Origin: Acanthornis magna
Lineage: Eukaryota; Chordata; Aves; Passeriformes; Acanthizidae
NCBI GenBank assembly: GCA_036785705.1
Contig: JAWUZG010000070.1
Location: 1,809,001 to 1,873,000, forward strand
DNA: 64,000 bases
Direction of reading: 5' to 3'
The notes under the pieces are model-generated. The model made no database searches. It was not told where the DNA came from and saw nothing but the letters and a program-made list of their open reading frames with translations. Of the stretch, positions 14,403 to 25,345 are shown one piece after another (positions within the stretch are counted from its first letter, which is position 1; every line of letters begins with the position of its first letter). The translations under genes and the position numbers were made by a program.

Positions 14403-14590
14403 AGTGGAGATGCCCTCAAGAGGGACTGCAGTCCAACCTCCTGCTCAAAGCAGGGTCAACACTGAATTTAAGCCAAGCTTGGGATTCTGTCATGTTGAAT
14501 CCTGAGAACATCCCAGAACAACTGCACAGCTCCTCTTGGCCTCTCCCTTGCTTGATCGTCCCCATGAAGCAAATTTCTTCCATTAACAAA
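14403..14590 (-). mobile_element. Old CR1 fragment inside the CCNG2 3'UTR
   Basis: The phrases 'gcagtccaacctcctgctcaaagcagggtc' (split across 14,430-14,460) and 'atgaagcaaatttcttcc' match the CR1 antisense pattern at low identity. The element is in the same orientation as CCNG2, so its sense strand would be part of the long mRNA. Confidence 0.6.
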
Positions 14591-14752
14591 GAGCTTCCCG
14601 TTTAAATCTCGGGAAAGCTTCTCACTCTTGCTCCATGCTTCTCAGGCAAGACCCTGAAATCAGTTCAGGTGTTGAGCTGCTGAGGGTTTTGGAACACCAG
14701 GTACAGGATTACATTCATGGCTGTTGACAACAGAACTATAAAACTGTTTGGG

Positions 14753-14769
14753 TTTTTTTTTTTTTTTTT
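14753..14769. repeat. T17 homopolymer (A17 in CCNG2 mRNA)
   Basis: Uninterrupted T run on the + strand. In the minus-strand transcript it is an internal oligo(A) tract that could cause false oligo-dT priming in cDNA data. Confidence 0.9.
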
Positions 14770-14907
14770 GCTGATCTGGGGACCTGAAAGAATGTTGTCT
14801 TTTAATTCCTTAAAATTACAACAACAAAAAAAACCAAGGCAGGCATTCAAAGCATTGATATACCACAGCAAGTTTTGCCTTAATACAGTTTACAGATTAC
14901 CACCTCA

Positions 14908-14913
14908 TTTATT
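14908..14913 (-). terminator. CCNG2: Proximal poly(A) signal of CCNG2
   Basis: AATAAA on the minus strand starts only 60 nt after the stop codon. Use of it would yield a 3'UTR of roughly 80-90 nt and remove the AU-rich and CR1-derived sequence. Confidence 0.4.
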
Positions 14914-14973
14914 ATTGCCAAAAGACTCTATGGTGCATTCAAAACCTCAACCTAATACAATCCAGACTCAGTG

Positions 14974-15106
14974 CTAAGACCGACAGCTGAGAGTTTGCCA
15001 CTTGGGTTTAGGGTTGAGTTCAAAGAAGAAGGTGCCTTCCAGATCACTCGGAGGAGAACTGCTAAGGCTTTCTTCCCCGCTGCTCATGTCTTCACAGGAG
15101 TCTTCA
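14974..15106 (-). CDS. CCNG2: CCNG2 coding exon 7 (terminal, PEST-like tail)
   Basis: The acceptor 'ccttctag' precedes TGAAGACTCC. The first base completes Ser295. It encodes the acidic Ser-rich tail and TFFFELNPKPKWQTLSCRS, then TAG at 14974-14976. Confidence 0.95.
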
Positions 15107-18100
15107 CTAGAAGGAACAGTGGGAAAGGTAATTTTAACAAAGCACAACCCCTTCAAAGTGGCAAAGTACTCCTCAATCCTGGGGTTTCTTGCATACTTTT
15201 CTGTTCCTAATAGCAACATCCCACATCTAAATGCTCCTCAGCTTAAAGGTCCTTAAAAGCTCCTAAGGCTGAAATCCTAAAAAGGCACAATTTTCCTGAT
15301 GCCAACAACATCCTACCAGTCAAGAAGCCAGCGCTCCAGACACCAAACATTAATTCCTTCAGGAAACTGAAAACCTTTGCAAGCCTTCCTGCCTTAAAAC
15401 CAAAAGTTGCCTCCCCCCACCCTGCCAAAGACTTTTGAACACCACAATGACAGTTCCCCTCTTCGTTCCATTACTGAAGACATATTGCAAGCCCATCAAT
15501 GTCCTCAGAGCTAGCACAATTTTTTTCCCTGAGTAGCAGTGACTAAGCCTAGTTATATAGCGTTGCCATGACCACTAGAGGAAAAGGAGAATTCCCAACA
15601 AATTAAGCAGCTAAGTGTTACCAACCTCTCGCTTCCATTGAAACATCCACCCTCCGGGATCGTTGGCAACTCAGGAACACTGTAGTAACTGTTCTGTAGG
15701 TTTTGGGCCGTACGCCTTGAAACAATCCAAACAAGTTTTTTGTGATCAGGCTTGCAGCATTCAGGAGAAGAATAATCTGCCAGGCATTTAGAGACCAGTT
15801 CCCTCCAGTAAAGTAGGTCACTATCACTTATCTGAAAAGAAAAAAAAACCTCGGAAGTTATTTAGTCTGTTACACACAGGCTCTAAAGATAACTCCTCCC
15901 TCCATTTTACCTTCTTGGAAAAGACCTGGAAGAAACATCAGTCAAGACAGAAGTGAGTCATAACTGCGATACCTTTGTCAAAGTTGCTTTTGAAGGTGAA
16001 CTACCAGCTTCTACACACCCCCCAGACGAGTCCCTGTTCAAGGTGGAGTTAGATTGACAGTTTGCCTGTCAGTCCTTGTTAACATTTTCACTTCCAAAGG
16101 AGAAATGAAACAAAGGTTAATCCATTTTAAAATGGAATTAAATTTTTTTTCCGTTTTCAAATGGAAGCGAATTTTTTAAAACTATTTTGAAATGGATAAA
16201 ACCATTTTAAACCAGCACTTAAAAATAGAATTATATTGTACTCCAAGGAACTGCTTCCATCTCTTAAGAAGCTGGAGTTGTTCAATCTGACTGTAAGAGT
16301 GAAAAGCTTCTTCTAGGCCATCAGCAGAGGCATCACACAGCCGGAGGCTATGAATCCTATTTTAGTTCATAGGATATCCTGAGCTGGAAGGGGACCCACA
16401 AGTATCGTGGAGTTCAACTCCTGGCCCTGCACAGGACAATCCCAACAATCCCACCCTGTGCCTGAGGGCATTGTCCAAATGCTCCTGGAGCTGTGTCAGG
16501 CTCAGTACTGTGACCATTCCCTGGAGAACCTGTTTAGTGCCTGACCTCCATCTGGGGGAAGAACCTTTTCCTGATATCCAGCCTCACCCTCCCCTGACAC
16601 AGATCCAGCCATTCCCTCAGGTCCAATTATTCAGGCAAAAGGAATAACGAGCCCAGCAGTCACAGAACAGACTGGAAGTTTCTCCAGAACACACAGCTAG
16701 AGCTGTACAAGTTCAATCAGCTGCCTGTTAAAGCGTGCATTGTATACGCACTGGGTCAGCAGTTCTTCTGATTTTATACATTTAAGCTTTTTTTTAAATT
16801 GCTTCTTTCAGCTGATGCCAAACAGAACCTGTAAGGACACATTTAGGGACCCCCTAAATGTAGCATCACCTATCATTAACAGCGTCAGTCCAAACAACTG
16901 GAAAAACAATCCACTGGAAATACCCACCTTCGAATGCTTTTGAACACGCAGAAGGATCTCCAATAGCTCGACAGATTTCAATGTCTGAACTTCCAGAGTG
17001 AGAAGGCACAAGGCCAGGACAGATGGCTAAAAGCGCAAGAAAACAGCTCTCAGCACTACAGGAATCACAAACCAACTCAGAAGTTACAAACAACTACTTC
17101 TACTCACTTTTGCTTTAGAGAAGACTAGACGGCAGTTGCAAGCTTTTAGCTGCGCTTCCAACTTGTCCAGATTCAATACTTCTTTCCTGTGAGACATCCA
17201 AGAGAAGGGTCTGGATCAACAAGCATTCCCTCGTCAGGAATCAAAAACTGAGGAGCTGCCTCCTCAACAGCCAAGGCTAAAATCATTTAAGAGGGAATTA
17301 AAAAGGGCTCAGCAAACACCACCAACTCACCTTTCTGAGGTATGACAGAGTACAATAGTATGGTACAAGTGCAAGAAGGTTAAGGCAGTAGTAGCTTTAA
17401 ATTCAAAGTGCAACTTTTCTGAAATTATCTTTTCCATCCGTTTCAGGTCGGACACAGTGCATTTACATTGGCTGATCCGGATGATCTCATGAGCAGATGG
17501 GATATTGCATTCCTCCTCCACAACGCGGGCGGCCAGCTGGATGCAGCAAACTCCAATGCAAGACAAATGCTTCGGTTTCACCTAAAAAGAAGAGCAAGCA
17601 CCATGAATACTTCCTCTCTGTCAACACTGTGTTTAAACAGCAACTGTGTTTGGAATGCCCACAGTTCAACAGCCAAAGACTTGCTGATCTCCACTAAACC
17701 TGGGGTCAGCCAGCTCCACACCTCCCCCAGCCATAACCAGTTCCATCACTTCAGCTGGAGCAATCCCTAGCTGGCAAAGCCCACAAACAAGCACTGATCC
17801 TCTGGGGGTGAGGAAGTGAAGCTCGACCTTTAGCCTCTCCTCAGGTTGTTCCCCATTACTATACAAATAAATTGAGACGGGAACTGCAATTCCCCACTCC
17901 TCCAAGCGGCAGTGCTCACCCACCCTCACAGCCCACACAAATCCAGTCTGAGCCTGTTCCAGGCAGCCCCATCCCTCCACAGCTTGCTCCTGCCCCTGCT
18001 CTTCCCTCCCATCTACCACTGTCACATTTTGTGCCATTTCAAGGACAGTCAGACCAGGCAACTGATGTAACTTCGGTTTTTCTGCTGATCTAATAATGAG

Positions 18101-19594
18101 GCACTGGTTTCTGCCTTAAAGCAGCACAAACACGATAAAAACAACCAGGAAATGATCACTTGGTATCAGTCTAACACTAATTGGTTTGTTTTTCTTAATT
18201 CCTCCTTTCTTAGACATTTACATGGTGACGGTTACAGATTTATTGCAGGAAATTAACTGAGCTGCTACTTGTCTTTAGAGGTAAAAGAACTGCACTCAAC
18301 TCCAGGTTCACAAAGGAGACCTCAGCTGTTGCTGAATGCACAGGAATGAAGCAACAGCCACACTTGTACCTTCATAAGAGCCAAGAATCTGTCCAGAATG
18401 TTGACAGCCAAAACAAACGTTTCAGTTGCAAATCCAAAGAAGTTGGTCAGACTCCAAAGATCTTCCACCTTGGCGTTCCTTTGTCTTGAACAGAGTGTGT
18501 TTTCATTCTACGGCAAGAGAGATAACGTCAGAATTATTCTATGGCAGCAGCAATCACTGTGACTCACTCCCTAAATCATTCCTTATTTAAATAAAACAGA
18601 AGCAATTTTTGCCCTTAAATACTTTATTTCACTTAATTTAAAACAAAAAATAATTTTTTACACTTAGGACTCAAATCACACCCAAGGTTCAGAGATTACA
18701 GCCAAGTCCTGAGCCTCACTGGTGCAAGAGCTAGCAGAACCACACTTCCTACTCTCCACTTGCTTATTTTAAGACACATTTAAGACTTATTTAAGTTACC
18801 AAGTGCAGGCATACGCAGTGACTCCCGACCTTAGAGATGACCACACAGCTCTCTGCCTTGCATGCCAATATTTAAGCAACAACAGTTCTGCTTTCACAAC
18901 AAACAAGCAGACTCATCTCAGGGTTGTTTGTTGTTTTTTTTTTTTTTTTTTTTTGTTAAACATTAAGGCCCTTCCCAAAGAACTCACAAGCACCCAAAGG
19001 AACATAAGCCTGCCCTGAACTCAGTAAGGAACTTTGGTCGTTAACGTGGAGATGTTTATGGTCAGTTTACGTTTTTCCGCTCTGCACTGAGCGTTTCTGG
19101 GTTCATTTCCCCAGACCTCGCCAATGAAAAACTGGTGGTTTCCCTATTTGTTACGCGCCTGCTTGACATCTCACCTCCCCTGCAGCGGCATGAAGCTCCC
19201 CTGACGGAAACAATACAGAACCTCTTGGTTCTGTGCTCACTCTAAATTTAAACAATAAATACTAAACGCCTAAATATTTTGCTTGCCCTGTGGGTCGCAG
19301 CACTTGGATAACGTAACGTTAATACCTAGAGAAGCTAGAATGAAAACAAAAGGCAAGCAGCTCATACAGATAAAGGAATTAACTTTTTGCAGTTAACGCA
19401 CGTCCCCTAACAGCGAGAATTTTCTTTGAAATTTTTGGAATTTTCCTTCTGCCCTGAGAAGCCCTCCCGAAGCCCTCACCCACCTCGGCGGCGCCCTCGA
19501 TGAGGCTGAGCCCCTTCTCGCGGGGCTGGAACCGCCCCTCCAGCTCCAGATGGAGGTTCAGCTGCTTGAAAAGCCACAGCGCCTCGCTGCTCAT
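14974..19594 (-). CDS. CCNG2: Cyclin G2, complete coding region in seven exons
   Basis: Atypical cyclin that restrains cell-cycle progression; family members associate with PP2A B' subunits rather than acting mainly through a CDK. Coding segments on the minus strand are 19594-19484, 18507-18370, 17581-17331, 17186-17108, 17026-16928, 15831-15626 and 15106-14974, all with GT-AG introns, giving 338 residues (human about 344). The joined protein keeps the family landmarks: FQPREKGLSLIE near residue 22, NILDRFLALMK at 73-83, KPKHLSCIGVC at 85-95, RMEKIISEKL at 131-140 and LPTIPEGGCF near 281. An acidic Ser-rich PEST-like tail (EDSCEDMSSGEESLSSS) follows at 296-312. The start is the only in-frame ATG in the first coding exon and has A at -3. 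The N terminus is about eight residues shorter than human, and the last 15 residues differ. It is divergent from its paralogue CCNI. Confidence 0.96.
15626..15831 (-). CDS. CCNG2: CCNG2 coding exon 6
   Basis: 206 nt encoding residues 227-294 plus two bases of codon 295, from ISDSDLLYWRELVSKCLADY to PEGGCFNGSE. Acceptor cttttcag, donor gttggt. It carries the Cys-rich SSPECCKPD segment conserved in cyclin G2. Confidence 0.95.
16121..16215. repeat. Cluster of AAATGG/CCATTT palindromic units
   Basis: A perfect 16-bp palindrome (TCCATTTTAAAATGGA at 16121-16136) is followed within 80 bp by further aaatgga and ccattttaaa copies. It lies in CCNG2 intron 5. It resembles a decayed satellite or fold-back sequence; origin unknown. 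Confidence 0.5.
16364..16622 (-). mobile_element. CR1 LINE fragment in CCNG2 intron 5
   Basis: The + strand reads 'cataggatatcctgagctgg', then 'aaggggacccac', 'tggccctgcacaggacaatc', 'caccctgtgcctgagggc' and 'gaagaaccttttcctgatat'. This is a clear CR1 3'-region copy in the complement, of a type common in neoavian birds. It is in the same orientation as CCNG2. Confidence 0.88.
16928..17026 (-). CDS. CCNG2: CCNG2 coding exon 5
   Basis: 99 nt, phase 0 at both ends, encoding PSVLALCLLTLEVQTLKSVE through QKHSK (residues 194-226). Acceptor cgcttttag, donor gtgggta. Confidence 0.95.
17108..17186 (-). CDS. CCNG2: CCNG2 coding exon 4
   Basis: 79 nt encoding the end of Arg167 and then KEVLNLDKLEAQLKACNCRL through SKAK (to residue 193). 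Flanked by a 144-nt and an 81-nt intron; acceptor ctcacag, donor gtgagt. Confidence 0.94.
17331..17581 (-). CDS. CCNG2: CCNG2 coding exon 3 (cyclin box core)
   Basis: 251 nt encoding residues 84-166 plus two bases of codon 167, with KPKHLSCIGVC, LAARVVEEECNIP and RMEKIISEKLHFEF. The lysine of the canonical cyclin 'KYEE' motif is arginine here (AARVVEE), as in human cyclin G2. Donor gtgagt. Confidence 0.96.
18370..18507 (-). CDS. CCNG2: CCNG2 coding exon 2
   Basis: 138 nt, phase 0 at both ends, encoding NENTLCSRQRNAKVEDLWSL through ILDRFLALMK (residues 38-83). Acceptor ttgccgtag, donor gtacaa. Confidence 0.96.
18934..18954. repeat. T21 homopolymer in CCNG2 intron 1
   Basis: Uninterrupted run of T on the + strand, preceded by gttgtttgttg. 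No target-site duplication was recognised around it. Confidence 0.9.
19484..19594 (-). CDS. CCNG2: CCNG2 coding exon 1 (start codon)
   Basis: 111 nt encoding MSSEALWLFKQLNLHLELEG and RFQPREKGLSLIEGAAE (37 residues), ending at donor gtgggtg. The ATG context is aagATGa. It lies at the edge of the CpG island. Whether it is joined to a separate non-coding exon (a good donor exists at 20,145/20,144) cannot be settled from sequence. Confidence 0.93.
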
Positions 19595-20182
19595 CTTCCC
19601 TTTCCTCCGCCTCCTTCCCCTCGGCAGCAGGGAAACAAAGGGGCCCCGCAAGCCGGGGGCGAAGGGACACCGGGCCCCCCCTGCTGCCCTCAGCGCTCGG
19701 GGAGGGGGAGGCGAGCCCGGCTCCCGTCACCGCGCGGACGGGGGTGGGCTCGGCCGCTGACCCCGCATCCAGGCAGGGCAGCCTGGACCCCCGCGGGGAG
19801 TCACGGCACCATCACAGCACCATCCCCGGCCGCTCTCGCCTCCGCCCCGGCCCCGCTTCAAGATGGCGGCGCCGCGTCCCCGCCCACGGCTTTTGTGGTC
19901 CCGCGCGGAGGGATCCCCGCCGGTGAGGCGGCACGCGGAAGTCAAATAGTCCGCGCCCACCCGATCGATCAGACGGTGCCTCGAGTGGTCCCCAAGATCC
20001 GAGCAGGGCCCGGCCGGCCCACGGTGCTCCATCTCGGTGGGGGGCGGGGCGGCACCTCACTGCTGCGGCGGGACGACGAGGCCGCGCGGAGGGACACAGC
20101 AAGGGACGCATCACGCCTTTAAAGGGACACCAGCGGCGCCTTACCCGTTTTGAAAAGACCGCCCAAAGCCTCCCGCGCCCGG

Positions 20183-20312
20183 ATTGGCTCGCGCTTCCCG
20201 GCCACCGATTGGCCGGCGGCGCCTCTAACCCCGCCCCCTCCCGCCTCGCGTGGGGCGTGTTGTTTACCGGCGGCGATTGGCTGCCGACCGAGGCCGGGTC
20301 TGCTCTGATTGG
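20183..20312 (-). promoter_or_regulatory. CCNG2: Four CCAAT boxes (NF-Y sites) in the CCNG2 promoter
   Basis: ATTGG on the + strand (CCAAT in the gene's own orientation) occurs at 20183-20187, 20208-20212, 20276-20280 and 20308-20312, with steps of 25, 68 and 32 bp. Clustered same-orientation CCAAT boxes are a hallmark of NF-Y-driven cell-cycle promoters. Confidence 0.75.
20260..20267 (-). promoter_or_regulatory. CCNG2: FOXO binding site (exact DBE) in the CCNG2 promoter
   Basis: TTGTTTAC on the +, GTAAACAA on the gene strand, is the consensus DAF-16/FOXO element. It sits between the second and third CCAAT boxes. CCNG2 is an established FOXO1/3 target in mammals, so a conserved function is likely. 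Confidence 0.7.
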
Positions 20313-23300
20313 CCAGACGAGTTCTGCCTCCGCCCCGCCCACTGCTCCGGGCCCTGGCAACCGTGACGAGTCGGCGCGCGCGCCGTGAGGCGATGGGGGG
20401 TGGCGATGGACGCAGCGTGTCCCACAGCGCTCCCGGGTCCCGACACCGGGTAAAGATGAACGCTGAGCTGACTGGAGCAGCCTGAGGATGCTCAGCTCCC
20501 GCGGGTCACATTCTGTGGGACCCTCCTCCTCCTCCTCATGCTGCTCCTTGAGGGTTCCAAACACCCGTCTGGATTTAAAACCCCTCCGTGTCCTGCTTCA
20601 GACCGAGGGATTTATGTACAGCCTGGTGTTGCGGTGGTTTTGGGATGCGCACTTCCAAACCTCCCTTCCCGTGGAGTGAATCCAAGGCCCAGTGTGTCAG
20701 GAAGGTGGTGGTGGATCAACCCCCTAAGTCAGAGGCTGCATCCAAGGGCTTCTCAGCTTAATGGAGTCCTCAGGACCAGAAAAAACAAAATAAATCATAG
20801 TCTGGAGGCTCTGTGGGGCTGTTCCCGTGGATAAACACAAAGGGATAAATGTCCCAGGACAAACCCAAACTGCAGCGAATCGGATGTGTGTACACACTGG
20901 AGACGAAAGTCTGTGGAGGCAACTCCGGCAGATTAGCGCTGGGTTTGATCTGGTGAGGTTCCACAGCTTCAACAAACAGAAAATGTTTATGAAATGTCGC
21001 AGGCTGGAAAAATAAATCTGCCTTCTCCACGGAGCCATCAGCAAGGCTGCTCTGCCAAGCTCTATTTCGAGGCACAGTCCCTGTCTGCGATGCCAGTGAT
21101 GACGGCCAACACTTTCCTCAGGTTTATTTTGATGCCAAGGGCTCTGAGATCCCTGAAAACACATAGGACTTTTCCTCAGGGTATTCCTGACGTGGCCCAG
21201 CGTTCCTGTAGGTACCATCAGATATACCTAAGCATCCCTCCCATCACATGGTGAACAAGCCGGCACATTGACTGATTTTTCGGGAGGATAAAAGCTGTGT
21301 TAGACTGTAAGGTGGGAGCCGTGGATCTGCTCCAGTTTGAACAATTGCTGTTAATGGAACCAACTTCAAACCAGCTCCATGCAGTGACATCATTCAGGTA
21401 ATGTTTACTGGATTAGTCTCTCAGCTCCAACCTCTGGTATTCAAATCCCCTTAGCGGCTGCTCCCTTCTTTTCTTCCCCACATTCTGAAGTGTATCTTGC
21501 CTTCACAGAGATGAATTACGGATGTTCTTCCTCCTCCAGCTGCTGTAGGAAAGCACATAGTGGAATATATGTTCCAGTTTACCTAAAAGGACAAAAAATG
21601 GTTCATTTTGCAAGCACAGAGCATGACTGCTCCAAAAATATCAATTCAGATACCTGCTTGAACACATACATTCCTTTCTCTTTACTAATTTAGACCTAAT
21701 AGAACACTCTGAAAAATTATCCCTCATATCTCATGTAGCCTGAGGTGGGGAAATCTCTTATCAGAGCATGGCTGATTTCCCAGGTAAGGAGAGAGGGATC
21801 CCCGCACCATCTTTGTTCCTCAGTAGTTAACTCACTTGTTGCAAACAGCTCAGTAAGATAAAGGAGAAAAAAAAAACCCACCAAAGCCCAAGGATCCTTA
21901 ACACGAGTGATGGACTGCAGCTTTGGGATTAAAAACAGGGAAAATGAGTCTGCTCCCTGTGCTGTCTGAACCTGGCAGAACAATGGAGTGTTGTGGGCAA
22001 AGGAGTCATGGTGAGGTCAGGGAACAAAATCTGTTGTTGTTGTCTATTTTTTCCCTTATGCAAGGAATAATTTTCTTTCAATGTGGTGTTTATTTGGGAT
22101 TCGGGGAAGTGTGAATGTGGGGGGGAGAAAGACAAGTGTTTCCAGCATTCTGAGGAAACACAATTTATCTCTTCTGTAACATGCTGTGCTTTACAGAGCA
22201 GCAATTCCTTCCTGGCATTCTTTGGGAACCCAAAGATGCATGTCCTATTGAACAGGGATTATTTTAACCAGCCTTGCTAAACTATCTTCCAATATGGCCT
22301 GGCAAAACTCGTCCAGGCATGCCTGCGGAGCAGCTCCTCAGGAATGGTTCTGGGTGGCTAATAGCTGTGTATTGACTGGCAGGGGATGATACCAGAGGTG
22401 TTGATTGGGCCTTGTGGCATGTGGATTTCCACACCGAAATAGGATTACAAACCTACGTGATTAAAGGACAGAGTAATTAACGCTCTAGACAGAAGCAGCC
22501 TGCCCACTCTGGACACCCACGGAAGAAAAACAGGGGTCACTTGGAACAACAGCTCCCTGGAACCACTTAACCAAAGAGCTCCACATGATTTACAGCCACT
22601 AATTAATCCAAGTGCTCCACTGCTGGCCTATTATTCCAGTATGCAGGACAGCAGCAGTGCTGATAACTGGAAGGCAGAAGTCACGGAGTTGCATTTTTAT
22701 ACAAAACACACATATTAGAAAAGGTACCGTATGTACACACACTGAGAAATAATTTACAGATTCTGTTGCTTTAAGAGCAATTGGATCAGTGCCTTGGGGA
22801 TAAAAGCTATCAAAACCTTTGCATGGGCTTCCCCTCACCAGGCCCTTTGGGAGGGAGCGAGTGTAGGAGATGAAATGATTCATAAATCTGTCAGAATTTA
22901 AACTTTGTTCCCCAGACAGCAGCCCCTGAAGGAAAGTGGCATTTGATCTTCCAGTAGCCATGGAAGCGATGTCCCCACTGCTACAGCTCCTGTCTGCCCA
23001 GAGGAGTGTAATTCCACACCTCTCACCTGGTGCTCCTGAAGTCAAGTTCAGCATTCATAAAAAATTAATTTATTCAGATTTATCACTTGCTGCCTATGAG
23101 ACCAAAAGCGAGCAAGGCATCCTGATAAGGGATGATTTAAATAGGAGGTTGGTGTTGGGGAAGAGATTCATTGGACAGATCTAGAGAGGAGCAGTGACAG
23201 TATGTCTCCCAGAGACCACACCCGAGTTCCAGACAGCTGCTGGAATAAGGAAGAGAGGGAGCAGAAAAAAGAAACCCAGCATGTTTGCCCAGGAAACTTA

Positions 23301-25345
23301 GAGCAGAAAGTATTTTGAGCTGACAAGACCCAAACGCAAATCAACAGAAACTCGGTAAGTTTAGGACAGAATCTATGTTTTAATTTATATAAATCTACCA
23401 TGTACTGATACCACATACTTTCCTTACTGAAAATAAAAGCTGCCTTATTTATATAAGAACCTCTATACCAGCACAGCTGCACCACAGTCCTGGGACAAGA
23501 CTTCTAAGATGAGTTTACTGAAAGAGGGAAGTCCAAAAATCTACCGGGAAACAGATCTTTCCTAGAAAATGTTCTTATTCCCAGTAGCTGGCATAAAACT
23601 TGTAAAACACAGCTAAAAATTAAATGGCATGCAGTGCTAAAACCCCGATCCTTGAAGGAAATTCCAAATCTTCACTGAGAATTTTCACTGACACAAAAGG
23701 ATTCTGTTCCAGAAATAACACCAGGACAGGCCCCTGCCTATTATTTCACAGCTCTGAGTGAGCCCATATACAGTATGCTGGGAAGCACAGAATTCCAGGA
23801 TCCCTGATACTGACAGAGCAGGAGGAAAAGGCTGCAGAGTGAGCTGGCTCTGTGCTGAGCCCGATGCTCTGCCTGTGTTGTCATGGAGGCCTCTCTCCAC
23901 ACACAGAGCTGGAACGATCTGGAAAGCGCTCAGGAGCAAGCAGCAAGAGTCCAGTGCAACCTATTTTTCATAATATCACCAAATCTCACTTTGGAGGGTT
24001 TGAAAATGGCTCTGGCATGAGAAGAGGAAGGAGGAGCCTTACCCCCTGTGCAAACCCTCACGTAAGGACAGCAAGAAGGAAGGCACTCCTGCCGATTTCA
24101 CAAGGGCCACAGCAAGAATATCTGCAGTTTTGTTGCTCATGGGTTGTAGCTGCCCCACCTCGTTAAAACTTCATTCTCTGATCACTGAGAGAAAGGAAGG
24201 AAACAGGAAAGACTCCAAATCTGTGACATGTTTCAGAACTTGCCCAGTGACTACAATTATTATTCATGATTTCTCTGGGGGGTGAATTCAGGTACCCTTT
24301 GTCTTAGCCCTCACTGGTTCCCACTCCAGCTACTGTCACAAATCCACGCTGCGTCTTCCACTCTATTAAAATATAACTTCCTGCCTTTTTCAGCTAATCA
24401 CTGCAGATGCACGTACCCACTTTCTGCAGGCAGACAATTGCAGGCAGTATTTGAACAGCAGCTGGAGGTGCAGCCCCAGTTCTGCTCCCACTGCCACCGC
24501 TGTGCAGCACAGGGAATCTTTCAGGAGCCAAAAGAATGACATCAAATGGCAATAATTTGCCTTCAGTGCAAGTTAAATTGTCTGAAAGGCAGCTGTGTGT
24601 TTCAATAGCCTCGTGCTTGTCGAAGCATGACCACAGAACCAGCAGTTTGCTCAGAGGCCTCCTTTAATAACCATTTGTTACTGGAAGGTGCATTTAATTC
24701 ACTGTATATTTTTGTCACTTATTTTAAGTGGGTTCTTTTATTTAATTGACAGGATAATTCTAGGCAGTGTTGTACTTAAGGCTCTGGAAAGTTGGTTGTT
24801 TTTTTTTTTTAGAAAGGTAGTTGCGCATAATTTCAGGAGGCGTTTTCAAAATCACAGGGATTCTGCATAAATGGAATTTAAATTAGTCATTAAAAGTTTA
24901 ACCAAGAAAAAGAAAAAAAAGAAAAGCAGTCACCTTTCTGCATGTAGAGCTAGGCAACTGCTGAGTAAAATTATTTGCTAGGAAGCATTTACAAGAACTG
25001 GGAATGGATATTGTAAATTTATTTTACGATTTTACACTTATTTTCCAATTTAACATTCCATTTTCCATAAGAGATGGAAATTAATTATTTAACAAAATAC
25101 TTTAATTCCCTTAATTATCTAACAAAATACTCCTTTCTCTCCTTTCCCAGGCTGTCTTAAATTCTTGTATATCTTTTGAAAAACTTAAGATCTTGGGACA
25201 ATGTCTTATATACTTTGCATAGGGATAATCATTAATTATAAATAAGAGATCACGTCAACCTTTATATTCTTCTCTTTATCAGACAATACAAACACAGACT
25301 ATCACGGAAGGTTTTTTCCAACTGTAAATGTTAAAAATTTCAGTC

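Larger units (their letters stand above)
13265..14973 (-). other. CCNG2: CCNG2 3' untranslated region (long form)
   Basis: This stretch follows the CCNG2 stop codon on the minus strand and is AU-rich near its far end. It holds a degraded CR1 at about 14.40-14.59 kb and a T17 run on the + strand (A17 in the transcript) at 14,753-14,769. The far end is set by an AATAAA at 13,291-13,296 followed by GU-rich sequence. A signal 60 nt after the stop could produce a much shorter form. The extent is inferred from sequence signals only. Confidence 0.6.
19480..20440. promoter_or_regulatory. CCNG2: CCNG2 CpG-island promoter
   Basis: Dense CpG and GC boxes (ccccgccccctccc at about 20,229; ccgccccgccc near 20,331) surround and lie upstream of the CCNG2 first coding exon. 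Four CCAAT boxes and a FOXO site fall at 20,183-20,312. No TATA box is evident. With CCAAT boxes there, the CCNG2 start of transcription is expected in roughly 20,100-20,230 on the minus strand, with a possible non-coding exon 1 ending at 20,145 (donor GTAAGG). That placement is inference. Confidence 0.8.

Noticed and set aside
20350..20365. A ggcaac half-site resembling an RFX X-box near the CCNG2 island
   Set aside because: Only one half-site is present; the other half has no match.
19812..20564. A long open frame (about 250 codons) on the minus strand through the CCNG2 CpG island
   Set aside because: CpG-rich DNA lacks stop codons by composition. The frame is Arg/Gly/Pro-rich with no domain and crosses promoter motifs.
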